A DNA stretch of 64,000 nucleotides from Streptomyces sp. NBC_01198. GTDB lineage: Bacteria; Actinomycetota; Actinomycetes; Streptomycetales; Streptomycetaceae. The stretch lies in contig NZ_CP108568.1 in the NCBI RefSeq assembly GCF_036010485.1, positions 496,001-560,000 on the forward strand, given 5' to 3'. How positions within the stretch are numbered: the first letter of the stretch is position 1; every line of letters begins with the position of its first letter. The notes below the pieces were generated by a model that was not told where the DNA came from, ran no database searches, and was given only the letters and a program-made list of their open reading frames with translations. This document shows, in pieces, positions 34,009-42,352 of this stretch. The translations under genes and the position numbers were made by a program.

Positions 34009-35805
34009 TCAGGCGGTGGCGACGCCGTTCACGTAGCGCCTCATGTCGTAGGTGCCGAAGCCGTTCTGCACCGGATCACCGCTGTTGTTGATGGCGTGCA
34101 GGATGCCGCCGCCGCCGGCGCCGTTGAGGCAGACGGTCATCAGGTCGGTGAACACGACGCCGGGGGTGTCCGGGACCTCGTACGCCCGGTCGGTGTAGAT
34201 GTCCGCCTCCAGGTTGAAGAAGCAGTAGCTGCCGAGCCCCCAGGCCTGGTGGTCCCTGACGTGGTCCCCGACCTTGTAGGCGGCGTACCCCTTGGTCGTG
34301 CCGTGGACCCAGGCGGACTGCGTGGGGACGTCGTAGGGGTGCTCGTTCTGGAAGAAGTACGTGCTGCCGTGGTCGCCGTTCCAGAGCACCTCGTACTTCT
34401 GGTAGTGCTCCACGAACAGCCCGTAGGCGGTGACGTGGTCGCCGTTGACCAGGAAGCCGGTGTCGGCCGGGTTCACCGACCAGCCGACGGTGCCGTCCAG
34501 GCCGTGGTCGGCGCGCCACAGCCACAGGTGGTCGCCGATGACGTCGTTGCTGTCGATCTGCACGCTGACGCCCGCGCCGCCGCCGATGGCGCCGCCGATC
34601 CGGGCGAAGACGTCGAAGAGCACGGTCGGGTCGGACTGGTGGCGGCGCCGGCTGCGGCCGTCGCCGACCTTGAGCAGCACGGGGGTGTGCGCCGAGGCCG
34701 CCTCGACGAGCACGCCGGCGACGGTGACGCCGCTGACGTCGGCGACGTCGATCAGGGTGTTGCCGTGGGTGGACCGCAGGGTGGTGTAGCCCAGGCCCAG
34801 CACCACCGTGCCGGGGCGGGTGACCCTGATCGGCGAGGACAGCTGGTAGATGCCGGGCGTGAACAGCAGGTGCTGGCCCCTGGCCAGCGCCCGGTTGATC
34901 TCGGTGGCGGAGTCGCCGGGCCGGGCCACGAAGAAGTGCGAGAGGGCGATGCTGTGCCCCGCGGCGTGCCCGTGGGCCCAGCTGGTGCCGGTGCTGTTGT
35001 GGCGCAGGGCCGGTACGAAGACCTCGTACGAGCCGTGCCGGTCCACGGTCAGGAACGGCTTCTCGCGGACGACCGGGGTGTGGTCGACCGTCGTGTAGGG
35101 GGGTGTCGGGAAGCTGGTGGCGGGTGCGCCCTGGACGCCGACGAAGACCATGTTCCAGTTGGAGCCGGTCCAGCTGCCGAAGGTGTCGTTGCGGGACAGC
35201 CACTGCTGCTGCGAGCCGGACTCCACGTAGCCGTCCACCACGCTGTCGACCAGGAAGCCGCCGCTCGACCACTGGTTGCCGGGCGGGCTCGGCCACAGGG
35301 TCAGGTTGCCCTTGACGTGCACCCGGCGCATCGGTCCTGCCTGCGCGACGGCCCACCGGTTGAGGCCGTCCGGCGGCACGATGGTCAGGTTCTCCGCGGC
35401 GCGCCAGAAGTTCTGCGTCCCGTTGCCGTCGAACCACTGGGCGTCGACCGTGACATGACCGTTGATCACCACGTCGGAGGGGCTGGCGCCGAGGCCGAGC
35501 ACGTGGGTGTAGAAACCGACGTTGAGGTCGATGGCGTACGTCCCCGGCAGGAAGGCCAGGGCGAAGCGCTCGTTGCCGAACTGGTTGGACTCCTGAACGG
35601 CGAAGACGGCGTCGACCTGCGCCTGGATCGCGGCGTCACCCATGGAGGGGTGGAAGACCAGGACGTTCGGCCCGAGGTCGGCGCGGTCCCGGTGCGCGGG
35701 CGACGAGGCGAAGGCGGATCCGCCGGCGATACCGCCGGCCAGCGGCACCGCGGCGGCGACAGCGGCCCCGCGGAGTACGGAACGGCGAGTGGGGATTACG
35801 GACAC
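34009..35805 (-). CDS. Tat-exported right-handed beta-helix protein, GH55-like
   Basis: A 598-residue secreted protein. The start RRSVLRGAAVAAAVPLAGG is a Tat signal (twin Arg then hydrophobic region). The body has two beta-helix repeats with conserved motifs such as PGTYAIDLNVGFYTHVLGLG and LFTPGIYQLSSPIRV, and YVESGSQQQWLSRND, typical of exo-beta-1,3-glucanase-like (GH55-related) proteins. GTG 35805 follows AGGGAG. A LacI-type operator lies 56 bases upstream, which suggests sugar-dependent control. The catalytic activity was not confirmed. Confidence 0.72.
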   Translation of the reverse strand: MSVIPTRRSVLRGAAVAAAVPLAGGIAGGSAFASSPAHRDRADLGPNVLVFHPSMGDAAIQAQVDAVFAVQESNQFGNERFALAFLPGTYAIDLNVGFYTHVLGLGASPSDVVINGHVTVDAQWFDGNGTQNFWRAAENLTIVPPDGLNRWAVAQAGPMRRVHVKGNLTLWPSPPGNQWSSGGFLVDSVVDGYVESGSQQQWLSRNDTFGSWTGSNWNMVFVGVQGAPATSFPTPPYTTVDHTPVVREKPFLTVDRHGSYEVFVPALRHNSTGTSWAHGHAAGHSIALSHFFVARPGDSATEINRALARGQHLLFTPGIYQLSSPIRVTRPGTVVLGLGYTTLRSTHGNTLIDVADVSGVTVAGVLVEAASAHTPVLLKVGDGRSRRRHQSDPTVLFDVFARIGGAIGGGAGVSVQIDSNDVIGDHLWLWRADHGLDGTVGWSVNPADTGFLVNGDHVTAYGLFVEHYQKYEVLWNGDHGSTYFFQNEHPYDVPTQSAWVHGTTKGYAAYKVGDHVRDHQAWGLGSYCFFNLEADIYTDRAYEVPDTPGVVFTDLMTVCLNGAGGGGILHAINNSGDPVQNGFGTYDMRRYVNGVATA

Positions 35806-36213
35806 GGCTCTCCCTGAAGTGGTGGATGGGGGAGGGATCGCGGTTGGTCCCGAACCGCAAGAGAGCGCTCTCAGGGACGAAGTGAAGCACCAGCGCTATG
35901 CAGCGTCAATAAAGAAACGGTCATCACCCGTCCAGAAGGTGAACGCATCGGCGGGCGGCCGGAGCAGCGCGGCGGGCGCCGGCGGGCACTCCCGGCCGAG
36001 GCACACCGGCGGCGGCCGACCGCCTGACCCAAGTCCTGCCTGGTGCGGGCCACTTCGGACGGCGGAGGCGGGCCGGCATCCACCACGTCAGCGGGCCTCG
36101 CCGGTGCCGCGCTCCGGTTCGCGCGGGATCACCCCGTGTTTCGGCGGGGCGACCACGCCCGGTCGCCGGGTTCGGGATGTGACGGTGAATCAGGTGCCGG
36201 TGGGCGGGTACGG
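35806..36213. other. Intergenic region with LacI-type operator
   Basis: About 408 bases. Apart from the operator at 35861-35872 and an AT-richer promoter stretch around 35890-35925 reading toward the beta-helix gene, I see no gene or clear terminator. An open frame on the forward strand here has no ribosome-binding site or motif and is judged spurious. Confidence 0.5.
35861..35872. promoter_or_regulatory. LacI-family operator (GAGAGCGCTCTC)
   Basis: A perfect 12-base palindrome with the central AGCGCT of LacI-family operators (CebR-type sites read TGGGAGCGCTCCCA). It is 56 bases before the start of the beta-helix glucanase-like gene, in its promoter region. The regulator gene is not in the window. 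Confidence 0.6.
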
Positions 36214-36756
36214 CTACCCGGCCGGCGACTCGTCCAGCGGCTCACCCGCGGACGCGAGCGTCGCCATCCGCCGGTTGACCACGACGACCGCGGCCGCGGC
36301 GCTGACGGCGAAGGCCAGCAGCACGGTGCTCGGGCGGTTCAGCCGGTGGCCGGAGACCGCGTCGATCGAGTAGCAGCCGGGTCCGGCGAGGCCGAGGCCC
36401 GCGGCGACGAAGCCGAGGAAGGCCGGGTATTCGAAGCCTCCCTGCTGGAAGAAGAAGCCGGCGGGCGCGTGCACGGACACCGCGCCGGCCATGGCGCCCG
36501 CCGCAGCCGCGCCCGCCACGGGAGTGGCGAGCCCCAGCACCAGCAGGGCGCCGCCGCCCGCCTCGCCCAGGCCGGCGGCGATCGCGTTCTCCCGCCCGGG
36601 CGTGAAGCCCATGCTCTCCATGGCCGCGGTCGTCCCCTCGATGCCACCGCCGCCGAACCAGCCGAGGAGCTTCTGCGCGCCATGCGCGAGCAGCACCCCG
36701 CCGGTGCCCAGACGCAGGGCGAGCAGGCCGATGTCCTTGCGATGGCTGTACGGCAT
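36214..36756 (-). CDS. DoxX-family membrane protein
   Basis: A 180-residue protein with four helices. The DoxX signature LRLGTGGVLLAHGAQKLLGWFGGGG is near the start, with GFEYPAFLGFVAAGLGLAGPG and a second hydrophobic pair after it. GGAAGG lies nine bases before ATG 36756. DoxX proteins are quinone- or thiol-linked membrane proteins whose function is poorly known. The gene is divergent from the DUF2236 gene. Confidence 0.85.
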   Translation of the reverse strand: MPYSHRKDIGLLALRLGTGGVLLAHGAQKLLGWFGGGGIEGTTAAMESMGFTPGRENAIAAGLGEAGGGALLVLGLATPVAGAAAAGAMAGAVSVHAPAGFFFQQGGFEYPAFLGFVAAGLGLAGPGCYSIDAVSGHRLNRPSTVLLAFAVSAAAAVVVVNRRMATLASAGEPLDESPAG

Positions 36757-36888
36757 GGGGCCAGACCTTCCGCAGACGGAGCCAGTGCGATCCGCGGCCC
36801 ATCCTGCCCCCGCCCGTCCCCGCGCGCATGCGCTCCCGGGCACTCGGGGACCTCGTGCGTCAGGGCCGGGCCCGGGAGGCGGCCGACG

Positions 36889-36894
36889 TACAGT
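36889..36894 (+). promoter_or_regulatory. Candidate -10 box of leaderless DUF2236 mRNA
   Basis: TACAGT ends six bases before GTG 36901, the spacing expected when transcription begins at the start codon. No clear -35 box or ribosome-binding site is present. Confidence 0.4.
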
Positions 36895-36900
36895 GGCCGT

Positions 36901-37803
36901 GTGGGCTACCCGGAGATACCAGGACTTGACGCGGTGCGGCGCCGGATCGGGGCCGAGCTCTTCGCGCGCGTCGCGGGGCCGGAGGGGCCCGCCCGCCGGG
37001 CCCGTATCAACGGCACCCCCGGCGACCGCTGGTTCGGCCCGGAGCGGCCGATCCGTGCGGTGCACGGCGACGCCTCGATGTTCGTCGGCGGCCTCCGGGC
37101 GCTGCTGCTCCAGTCCCTGCACCCGCTGGCCATGGCCGCGGTCGCCGCGCACTCCGGCTACCGGGGCGACCCCTGGGGCAGACTGCAGCGGACCAGCGCG
37201 TTCCTCGCCGTGACGACGTTCGGGACCGCGCAGGACGCGGAGGAGGCCGTCGCGCACGTGCGCGCGATCCACGCCCGGGTGTCGGGCACCACCCCGGAGG
37301 GCGAGCCGTACCGCGCCTCGGACCCGCACCTGCTCAGGTGGGTGCACGTGGCCGAGGTGGACAGCTTCCTGCGGGCGCACCGGCGCTACGGTGCCACGCC
37401 GCTGGACGAGGACGGCTACGACGCCTACGTCGCCGACGCCGCCCGGGTGGCCGTCGCGCTCGGCGTCCAGGACCCGCCGCGCGACCAGGCCGAGCTCGCC
37501 GCGCAGCTCGACGCCTACCGGCCCGAGCTGCGCGCCACCCCGCAGGCCCGGGACGCCGCCCGTTTCCTGCTGCTGAGCCCTCCGCTGCCGTGGGCGGCCA
37601 GGGCGCCGTACGCGGTGCTGGCCGCCAACGCCGTGGCCCTGCTCCCGCTGTGGGCCCGGGTGCCGCTGCGGGTGCCGTATCTGCCGGTGGTCGAGGAGAC
37701 AGGCGTCCGGCTGGCGGGTCGCGGGCTGACCCGGGCCATCCGCTGGGCCATGACGCCGCCGCCCGCCGGGTCCCCGGCGCCGCGGGAGCCGGAGAAGCGG
37801 TAG
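36901..37803 (+). CDS. DUF2236/MpaB-like oxygenase
   Basis: A 300-residue soluble protein of the oxygenase MpaB/DUF2236 family. ARINGTPGDRWFGPERPIRAVHGDASMFVGGLRALLLQSLHPLAMAAVAAHSGYRGDPWGRLQRT contains the conserved haem-binding region of the latex-clearing/MpaB type; the histidine in SLHPLA and the acidic DP after YRG are the key residues. No membrane helix is evident apart from a C-terminal hydrophobic stretch. GTG 36901 was chosen for its promoter. The substrate may be a lipid or polyketide. Confidence 0.82.
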   Translation: MGYPEIPGLDAVRRRIGAELFARVAGPEGPARRARINGTPGDRWFGPERPIRAVHGDASMFVGGLRALLLQSLHPLAMAAVAAHSGYRGDPWGRLQRTSAFLAVTTFGTAQDAEEAVAHVRAIHARVSGTTPEGEPYRASDPHLLRWVHVAEVDSFLRAHRRYGATPLDEDGYDAYVADAARVAVALGVQDPPRDQAELAAQLDAYRPELRATPQARDAARFLLLSPPLPWAARAPYAVLAANAVALLPLWARVPLRVPYLPVVEETGVRLAGRGLTRAIRWAMTPPPAGSPAPREPEKR

Positions 37804-37904
37804 CGCTGCGGTGCACGGCGGGCCGCTTTCGCCCGCCCGCGGCCCGGAGCACATCGGGCATGCCGAAGTTATGCTGAAAAACATGCGGACCAGGCGGTCG
37901 TGCC

Positions 37905-39869
37905 GTGGGTGAGGCGCGCGGCTCCCGTGGCAGGGCGGGCCAGGCGCGGCAGGGCGCCGCCGGTCAGGCCCGGGCCGCGGCGAAGAGCTCCAGGACGGCC
38001 GCGGACGGCCCGGGGAAGGCTGCCAGGAAGGCCGCGGACGCCGCCGGGAAGGCCGCCGACACCGCAGGGGACGCCGCCGGCTGGCGGGCCAGACCCGACG
38101 CGCAGGTCGACGCGCTGAGCGGCGCGGTCGAGGACCTCGCCGGCCAGTTCGCCCTGCGACCGCTGCTGCAGCGGATCCTGCGGCGGGCCGTGGGCCTGCT
38201 GGGCGCCGACGCCGGCTCGATCAGCACGGTCGACGAGAGGGCCGGTACGTACCGCAAGGAGGTCGACCTCGGGGTCGGCTGCCAGGAGGGCGCGGTCTTC
38301 CCGCTCGCCGAGGGCGCCACCGGGGCGGTGGTGGCCCGGCGCGGCCCCTGCGTCTTCGACAGCTACGCCGACGTGCCGGGCGGCCATGTGGACCCCGCGG
38401 ACCGGGCACGCCTGCACGCCACGCTCGCGGTACCGATCACCTGGCACGACGAGATCATCGGGGTGTGCGTCGTCTTCAGCACCGACCCCGAGACCCGCTT
38501 CGACAAGGGCGACGTGGAGCTGCTGCACATCTTCGCCCAGCACGCCGCCATCGCGATCGCCAACGCCCGGCTGCACCAGGAGGCCGAGCAGCGGGCCAGG
38601 CGGCTCGCGGTCGGCGCCGAGCGCGAGCGGATGGTGCGCGACGTCCACGACACGGTGGCCCGCGCGCTCGGCTCCATCCTGCGCCACCTCGACGCCGGCG
38701 ACGCGCTCTCGCCGCCCGATGCCGCCGATGCCGCCGGTGCGGCCGACCGGCTGGCCGCGGCCCGCGCGGTGGCGCGTGCCGCGCTGTCCGACACCCGGCG
38801 GACCGTCCTGGGCCTCGGCCCGTCGCTGCTCGACCTGCACTCGCTGGACGACGCGATCGCCGTCGAGCTGGCCTGGGTGCACTCCACGGCGGGGGTCAGG
38901 ACCGACCTGGTGGTCACCGGCGACCGCCCGCAGCTGGACGCGGACATCGGCGGGCACGCCCTGCGGCTGGTGCAGGAGGCGCTGACCAACGTGGTCGCCC
39001 ACGCGCACGCGGAGGTGGTCAGGGTGGGCGTGATGTACGGGGACGACGAGGTCGCGCTGGTCGTGGAGGACGACGGCCGCGGTTTCGACCCGGCGGACGC
39101 CGGGGTGCGACGGCGCGGCATGGGGCTGACCGGCATCGTGGAGCGCGCCGACCAGCTCGGCGCGGATCTGCGCATCGAGTCGACGCCCGGCTGGGGCACC
39201 CGGCTCACGGCCCGGATCCCCTACGCGGCCGACCGCGGGCACCCGCATCCCGCCACGGCGCCCTTCCGGGTCCTGGTGGTGGACCGGCGGCCGGTGGTGC
39301 GGGCCGGCCTGGTCCGGCTGCTGTCCAGGTCGGGGCCGGAGATCGAGGTGGTGGGCGAGGTCGGGGACGCGCGCAAGGTGGTCGACGCGGTACGGGCGCT
39401 GGAGCCCGACGTGGTCCTGCTCGATCTGCGGATGCCGGGTCTTGACGGCCTCCGGCTGACCTCGTACGTCCGCTCCGCCAGCCCCGGCACCGCGGTGCTG
39501 ATGCTGACCGACGACCTCGGCGACGAGCTGCTGGAGGAGGCGGTGCGGGCGGGCGCCCGCGGCTGCGTGGGCACCGACCTGGACGGTCCCGGGCTGGCCC
39601 GGGCCGTGCTGGCCGCGACCCGCGGGGACGCGCTGCTCACCGAGCGGATCCTGCGCCGGCTCACCACCCGTGACCGTCCCGCGCCGGACCCGCTCACCGG
39701 CCGGGAGCGCGAGGTGCGGGCGCTGGTGGAGCGCGGTCTGCCGGACAAGCAGATCGCCGCGATGCTGGCGATCTCGGTGAAGACCGTCGAGAAACACGTC
39801 GGGGCGGTGCTCCGCAAGACCGGGGCGCCCAACCGCACGGTGCTGGCGCACCGGGCCGCGGGCCGCTGA
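37905..39869 (+). CDS. Fused GAF sensor kinase and NarL-type response regulator
   Basis: A 654-residue protein joining two proteins that are usually separate. Residues 1-60 are a Lys/Ala-rich low-complexity tail; 75-225 a GAF domain; 238-310 the HisKA_3 region with His248 in VRDVHDT; 345-440 the ATPase domain (RLVQEALTNVVAHAHA, VVEDDGRGFD, GMGLTGI); 454-570 a receiver with Asp507 in VVLLDLRMPGLDG; 590-650 a LuxR helix-turn-helix (LTGREREVRALVERGLPDKQIAAMLAISVKTVEKHVG). The receiver lacks the usual second acid (D460-R461) and the usual Lys near 555. GTG 37905 has no ribosome-binding site. Confidence 0.88.
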   Translation: MGEARGSRGRAGQARQGAAGQARAAAKSSRTAADGPGKAARKAADAAGKAADTAGDAAGWRARPDAQVDALSGAVEDLAGQFALRPLLQRILRRAVGLLGADAGSISTVDERAGTYRKEVDLGVGCQEGAVFPLAEGATGAVVARRGPCVFDSYADVPGGHVDPADRARLHATLAVPITWHDEIIGVCVVFSTDPETRFDKGDVELLHIFAQHAAIAIANARLHQEAEQRARRLAVGAERERMVRDVHDTVARALGSILRHLDAGDALSPPDAADAAGAADRLAAARAVARAALSDTRRTVLGLGPSLLDLHSLDDAIAVELAWVHSTAGVRTDLVVTGDRPQLDADIGGHALRLVQEALTNVVAHAHAEVVRVGVMYGDDEVALVVEDDGRGFDPADAGVRRRGMGLTGIVERADQLGADLRIESTPGWGTRLTARIPYAADRGHPHPATAPFRVLVVDRRPVVRAGLVRLLSRSGPEIEVVGEVGDARKVVDAVRALEPDVVLLDLRMPGLDGLRLTSYVRSASPGTAVLMLTDDLGDELLEEAVRAGARGCVGTDLDGPGLARAVLAATRGDALLTERILRRLTTRDRPAPDPLTGREREVRALVERGLPDKQIAAMLAISVKTVEKHVGAVLRKTGAPNRTVLAHRAAGR

Positions 39870-39870
39870 G

Positions 39871-39906
39871 CCCCGGCATGGGGGATTTCCCGCCCCGGCA
39901 TGGGGG
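39871..39906 (+). repeat. Tandem 14-base direct repeat before the aldolase
   Basis: CCCCGGCATGGGGG occurs at 39871-39884 and 39893-39906, a 22-base period or two helical turns. Each copy is itself an inverted repeat (CCCC-GGCAT-GGGG). It lies at the end of the sensor gene and about 76 bases before the aldolase start, so it may be an operator or a terminator pair. Confidence 0.5.
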
Positions 39907-39981
39907 GAACCCCCGCTGACCTCGGCCGTCTCCCGGATTAGCGTGGATGGGGAAAGGCGAACCCGAGCCCGGGGAGTCGAT

Positions 39982-40842
39982 GTGTCCGTCGTACCGCTGA
40001 CCGACATCCTGTCCGACGCCTTCAAGGAGCGCTACGGCGTACCGGCCATCAACGTGGTCAACGACCTCACCTTGGAGGCCGTACTCGCCGCCGCCGTGGA
40101 GAACTCGTCACCGCTGATCGTCCAGACCTCCGTGAAGACGGTCAAGGCGATCGGCTACGACGTGCTCTTCGCGATGTGGCGCTCGATGACGGCCGGTATC
40201 GAGGTACCGGTCACCCTGCACCTCGATCACTGCCCGGAACGCGAGGTCATCTCCGAGTGCCTGCGGCACGGCTGGAACTCCGTGCTCTTCGACGCCTCCC
40301 GGCTGCCGGTGGAGGAGAACATGCGGCAGACCGTCGAGGTGGTCGCGGAGGCGCGGCGGTACGGGGCGCACGTCGAGGGCGAGATCGAGTCCATCACGGG
40401 CGTGGAGGACGGGATCGGCAGTGACACCGCGGCCCAGCAGCAGGACCTCGCGGTCGCGCTGGAGTTCCTGCGGACCACGCGGGTCGACGTCTTCGCGCCG
40501 GCCATCGGCAACGCGCACGGCAGTTACAAGCAGGCGCCCGTGCTCGACGCGGAACGCGTCACGGCGATCGTCGACGCGCATCCGATGCCGATCGCCCTGC
40601 ACGGCGGCAGCGGGCTCTCCGACGAGCAGTTCCGCGACCTGATCTCCCGGGGATGCGCGAAGGTCAACATCTCCACCGCGCTCAAAGAGACGTTCATGAC
40701 GTCGAATCTGGCCTTCCTCGAAACCGCGGCGCAGAAGCAGAAGTGGGACCCGCCCTCGCTCTTCACGCACGTCAGGGCGGACGTGGTGGAGCTGGCGGCC
40801 TCGCTGATGCGGTTGTTCGGCAGCGCCGGACGGGTGGCGTGA
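39982..40842 (+). CDS. Class II (zinc) ketose-bisphosphate aldolase
   Basis: A 286-residue protein of the class II aldolase family (FbaA/GatY/KbaY). Zinc ligands sit in VTLHLDHCPE and AIGNAHGSYK; LHGGSGL is the phosphate loop. Tetrameric aldolases of this type cleave sugar phosphates to DHAP plus an aldehyde. GTG 39982 follows GGGGAG by five bases and gives the normal N-terminus (LTDILSDAFKERYGVPAINVVND). It begins an operon with a phosphatase and DHA kinase subunits, so the substrate is likely a sugar phosphate that yields DHA phosphate. Confidence 0.88.
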   Translation: MSVVPLTDILSDAFKERYGVPAINVVNDLTLEAVLAAAVENSSPLIVQTSVKTVKAIGYDVLFAMWRSMTAGIEVPVTLHLDHCPEREVISECLRHGWNSVLFDASRLPVEENMRQTVEVVAEARRYGAHVEGEIESITGVEDGIGSDTAAQQQDLAVALEFLRTTRVDVFAPAIGNAHGSYKQAPVLDAERVTAIVDAHPMPIALHGGSGLSDEQFRDLISRGCAKVNISTALKETFMTSNLAFLETAAQKQKWDPPSLFTHVRADVVELAASLMRLFGSAGRVA

Positions 40843-41642
40843 TCGCCATGCCCGCACTCGTCTTCGACTGTGACGGCGTCCTCGCCGACACCGAGCGCTT
40901 CGGCCATCTGCCCGCGTTCAACCGGACGTTCGAGGAGTTCGGCCTGCCGGTGCGGTGGAGCGACCAGGACTACGCCGAGAAGGTGAAGGTCGGCGGCGGC
41001 AAGGAACGGATGAAGACGCTGCTGACACCGGAGTTCGTCGCCGAGGCCGGACTGCCCACCGATCCGGACGCGCTGGACGCGGAGGTCGCCCGCTGGCACC
41101 GGCGGAAGACCGACATCTACACGACCACCATCGCCAGCGGCAGCATCCCGGCGCGGCCCGGCGTGCGGCGGGTCGCCGAGCAGGCCCGGGGCGCCGGCTG
41201 GGCGCTCGCGGTCGCCTCGACCTCGGCCGAGCCCTCGGTCCGCGCGGTGCTCGACATGGCGATGGGCAGCGAACTGGCGTCCCGCTTCTCGGTGTTCGCC
41301 GGCGACGTGGTCGACCGCAAGAAGCCCGCTCCGGACATCTACACCCACGCCGTGGACCACATGGGTGCGGACGCGGCCGACGTGCTGGTGGTGGAGGACA
41401 GCCGCAACGGGATGCTCGCCGCGCTGGCCGCGGGCCTGAGGTGCACCGTCACGACCAGCGCCTACACCGGGGACGAGGACTTCACCGGCGCCTCGCTGGT
41501 GGTCAGCACGCTGGGCGCGCCGCCGCCCGACCCGGTGGCTGCGCGGGTGCTCGACGACCCGTTCGGCGCGGAACCGGGCGCGTACGTCACGCTCGCCGAT
41601 CTCGAGTTCCTGCTCACGGCCCCGCCCCCGCGGGCGGGTTGA
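40839..41642 (+). CDS. HAD-superfamily phosphatase (CbbY/beta-PGM-like)
   Basis: A 267-residue soluble protein. The HAD nucleophile motif is DCDGVLADTE at the start; motif II is ASTSAEPS, motif III includes KKPAPDIY and motif IV VVEDSRNGMLAALAAGL. It overlaps the aldolase gene by four bases. In this operon it may dephosphorylate the aldehyde or ketose product of the aldolase before or after the DHA kinase step. Confidence 0.85.
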   Translation: MIAMPALVFDCDGVLADTERFGHLPAFNRTFEEFGLPVRWSDQDYAEKVKVGGGKERMKTLLTPEFVAEAGLPTDPDALDAEVARWHRRKTDIYTTTIASGSIPARPGVRRVAEQARGAGWALAVASTSAEPSVRAVLDMAMGSELASRFSVFAGDVVDRKKPAPDIYTHAVDHMGADAADVLVVEDSRNGMLAALAAGLRCTVTTSAYTGDEDFTGASLVVSTLGAPPPDPVAARVLDDPFGAEPGAYVTLADLEFLLTAPPPRAG

Positions 41643-41664
41643 CACCGCGACGGCAAGGAGAGCC

Positions 41665-42327
41665 ATGTCATCGTCATCACCAGCAGTCAGTGACCTCGAA
41701 TTCGTGGTCAGGACCGTGGCGCAGACCTCGGTCGACAACGAGCGGGAGTTCGGCGAGCTCGACGCGGTCGTCGGCGACGGGGACTTCGGTTACTCGCTCG
41801 CCCGCGGCTTCGAGATCGTGCTCGCCGACTGGGAGAGCTTCGACCGCTCGACTCCGTCGGCCTTCCTGAAGAAGGTCGCGCTGGTCATCTCGCAGCGGGT
41901 GGGCGGGACGTCGGGCCCGCTGTGGGGCACGGCCTTCCTGCGGGCGGCGAGCGCGGTCAACGACCGAGCCGAACTGGACGCGCTGACCGGGCAGGACGCG
42001 GTGGCCATGCTGCGCGCGGCGGCCGAGGGCATCAAGGTCCGCGGCAAGTCCGATCTGGGCGACAAGACGCTGCTTGACGCGCTGATCCCGATGACCGACG
42101 CACTGGAGAAGGAGTTGGGCGCCGGCGACGACAGTGCCGCCGGACTGGCGCGGTCCACCGCGTCCGCGGCACGTGCCGCGGCCGACGCCACCACCCCGAT
42201 GCAGGCCATGCGGGGCCGGCCGAGCTACACCGGCGAGCGGAGCATCGGCTCGCCGGACGCGGGCGCGGTGGCGGTCGCGGTGATGGCCGAACGCGTGGCC
42301 GACGAGTGGGCCGGGCGCGCGGCCTGA
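41665..42327 (+). CDS. dhaL: Dihydroxyacetone kinase subunit DhaL
   Basis: A 220-residue ADP-binding subunit. VVGDGDFGYSLARGF carries the D-x-D-x-G Mg/ADP motif, and GGTSGPLWGTAFLRA, GDKTLLDALIP and TPMQAMRGRPSYTGERSIGSPDAGA are the other family motifs, in order. AAGGAGAG precedes the ATG. No DhaM gene is present, so phosphate would come from ATP rather than the PTS. Confidence 0.92.
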   Translation: MSSSSPAVSDLEFVVRTVAQTSVDNEREFGELDAVVGDGDFGYSLARGFEIVLADWESFDRSTPSAFLKKVALVISQRVGGTSGPLWGTAFLRAASAVNDRAELDALTGQDAVAMLRAAAEGIKVRGKSDLGDKTLLDALIPMTDALEKELGAGDDSAAGLARSTASAARAAADATTPMQAMRGRPSYTGERSIGSPDAGAVAVAVMAERVADEWAGRAA

Positions 42328-42352
42328 CGAAGCCGAGACAGGGAGTGACACC

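Noticed and set aside
37883-37912. A ten-codon open frame starting at ATG 37883 before the kinase-regulator gene
   Set aside because: It is very short, has no ribosome-binding site and shows no stall-type codon run; considered chance.
39878-39895. DosR-box reading of GGGGGATTTCCCG
   Set aside because: Arms are G/C runs with the wrong spacing; better explained by the direct repeat.
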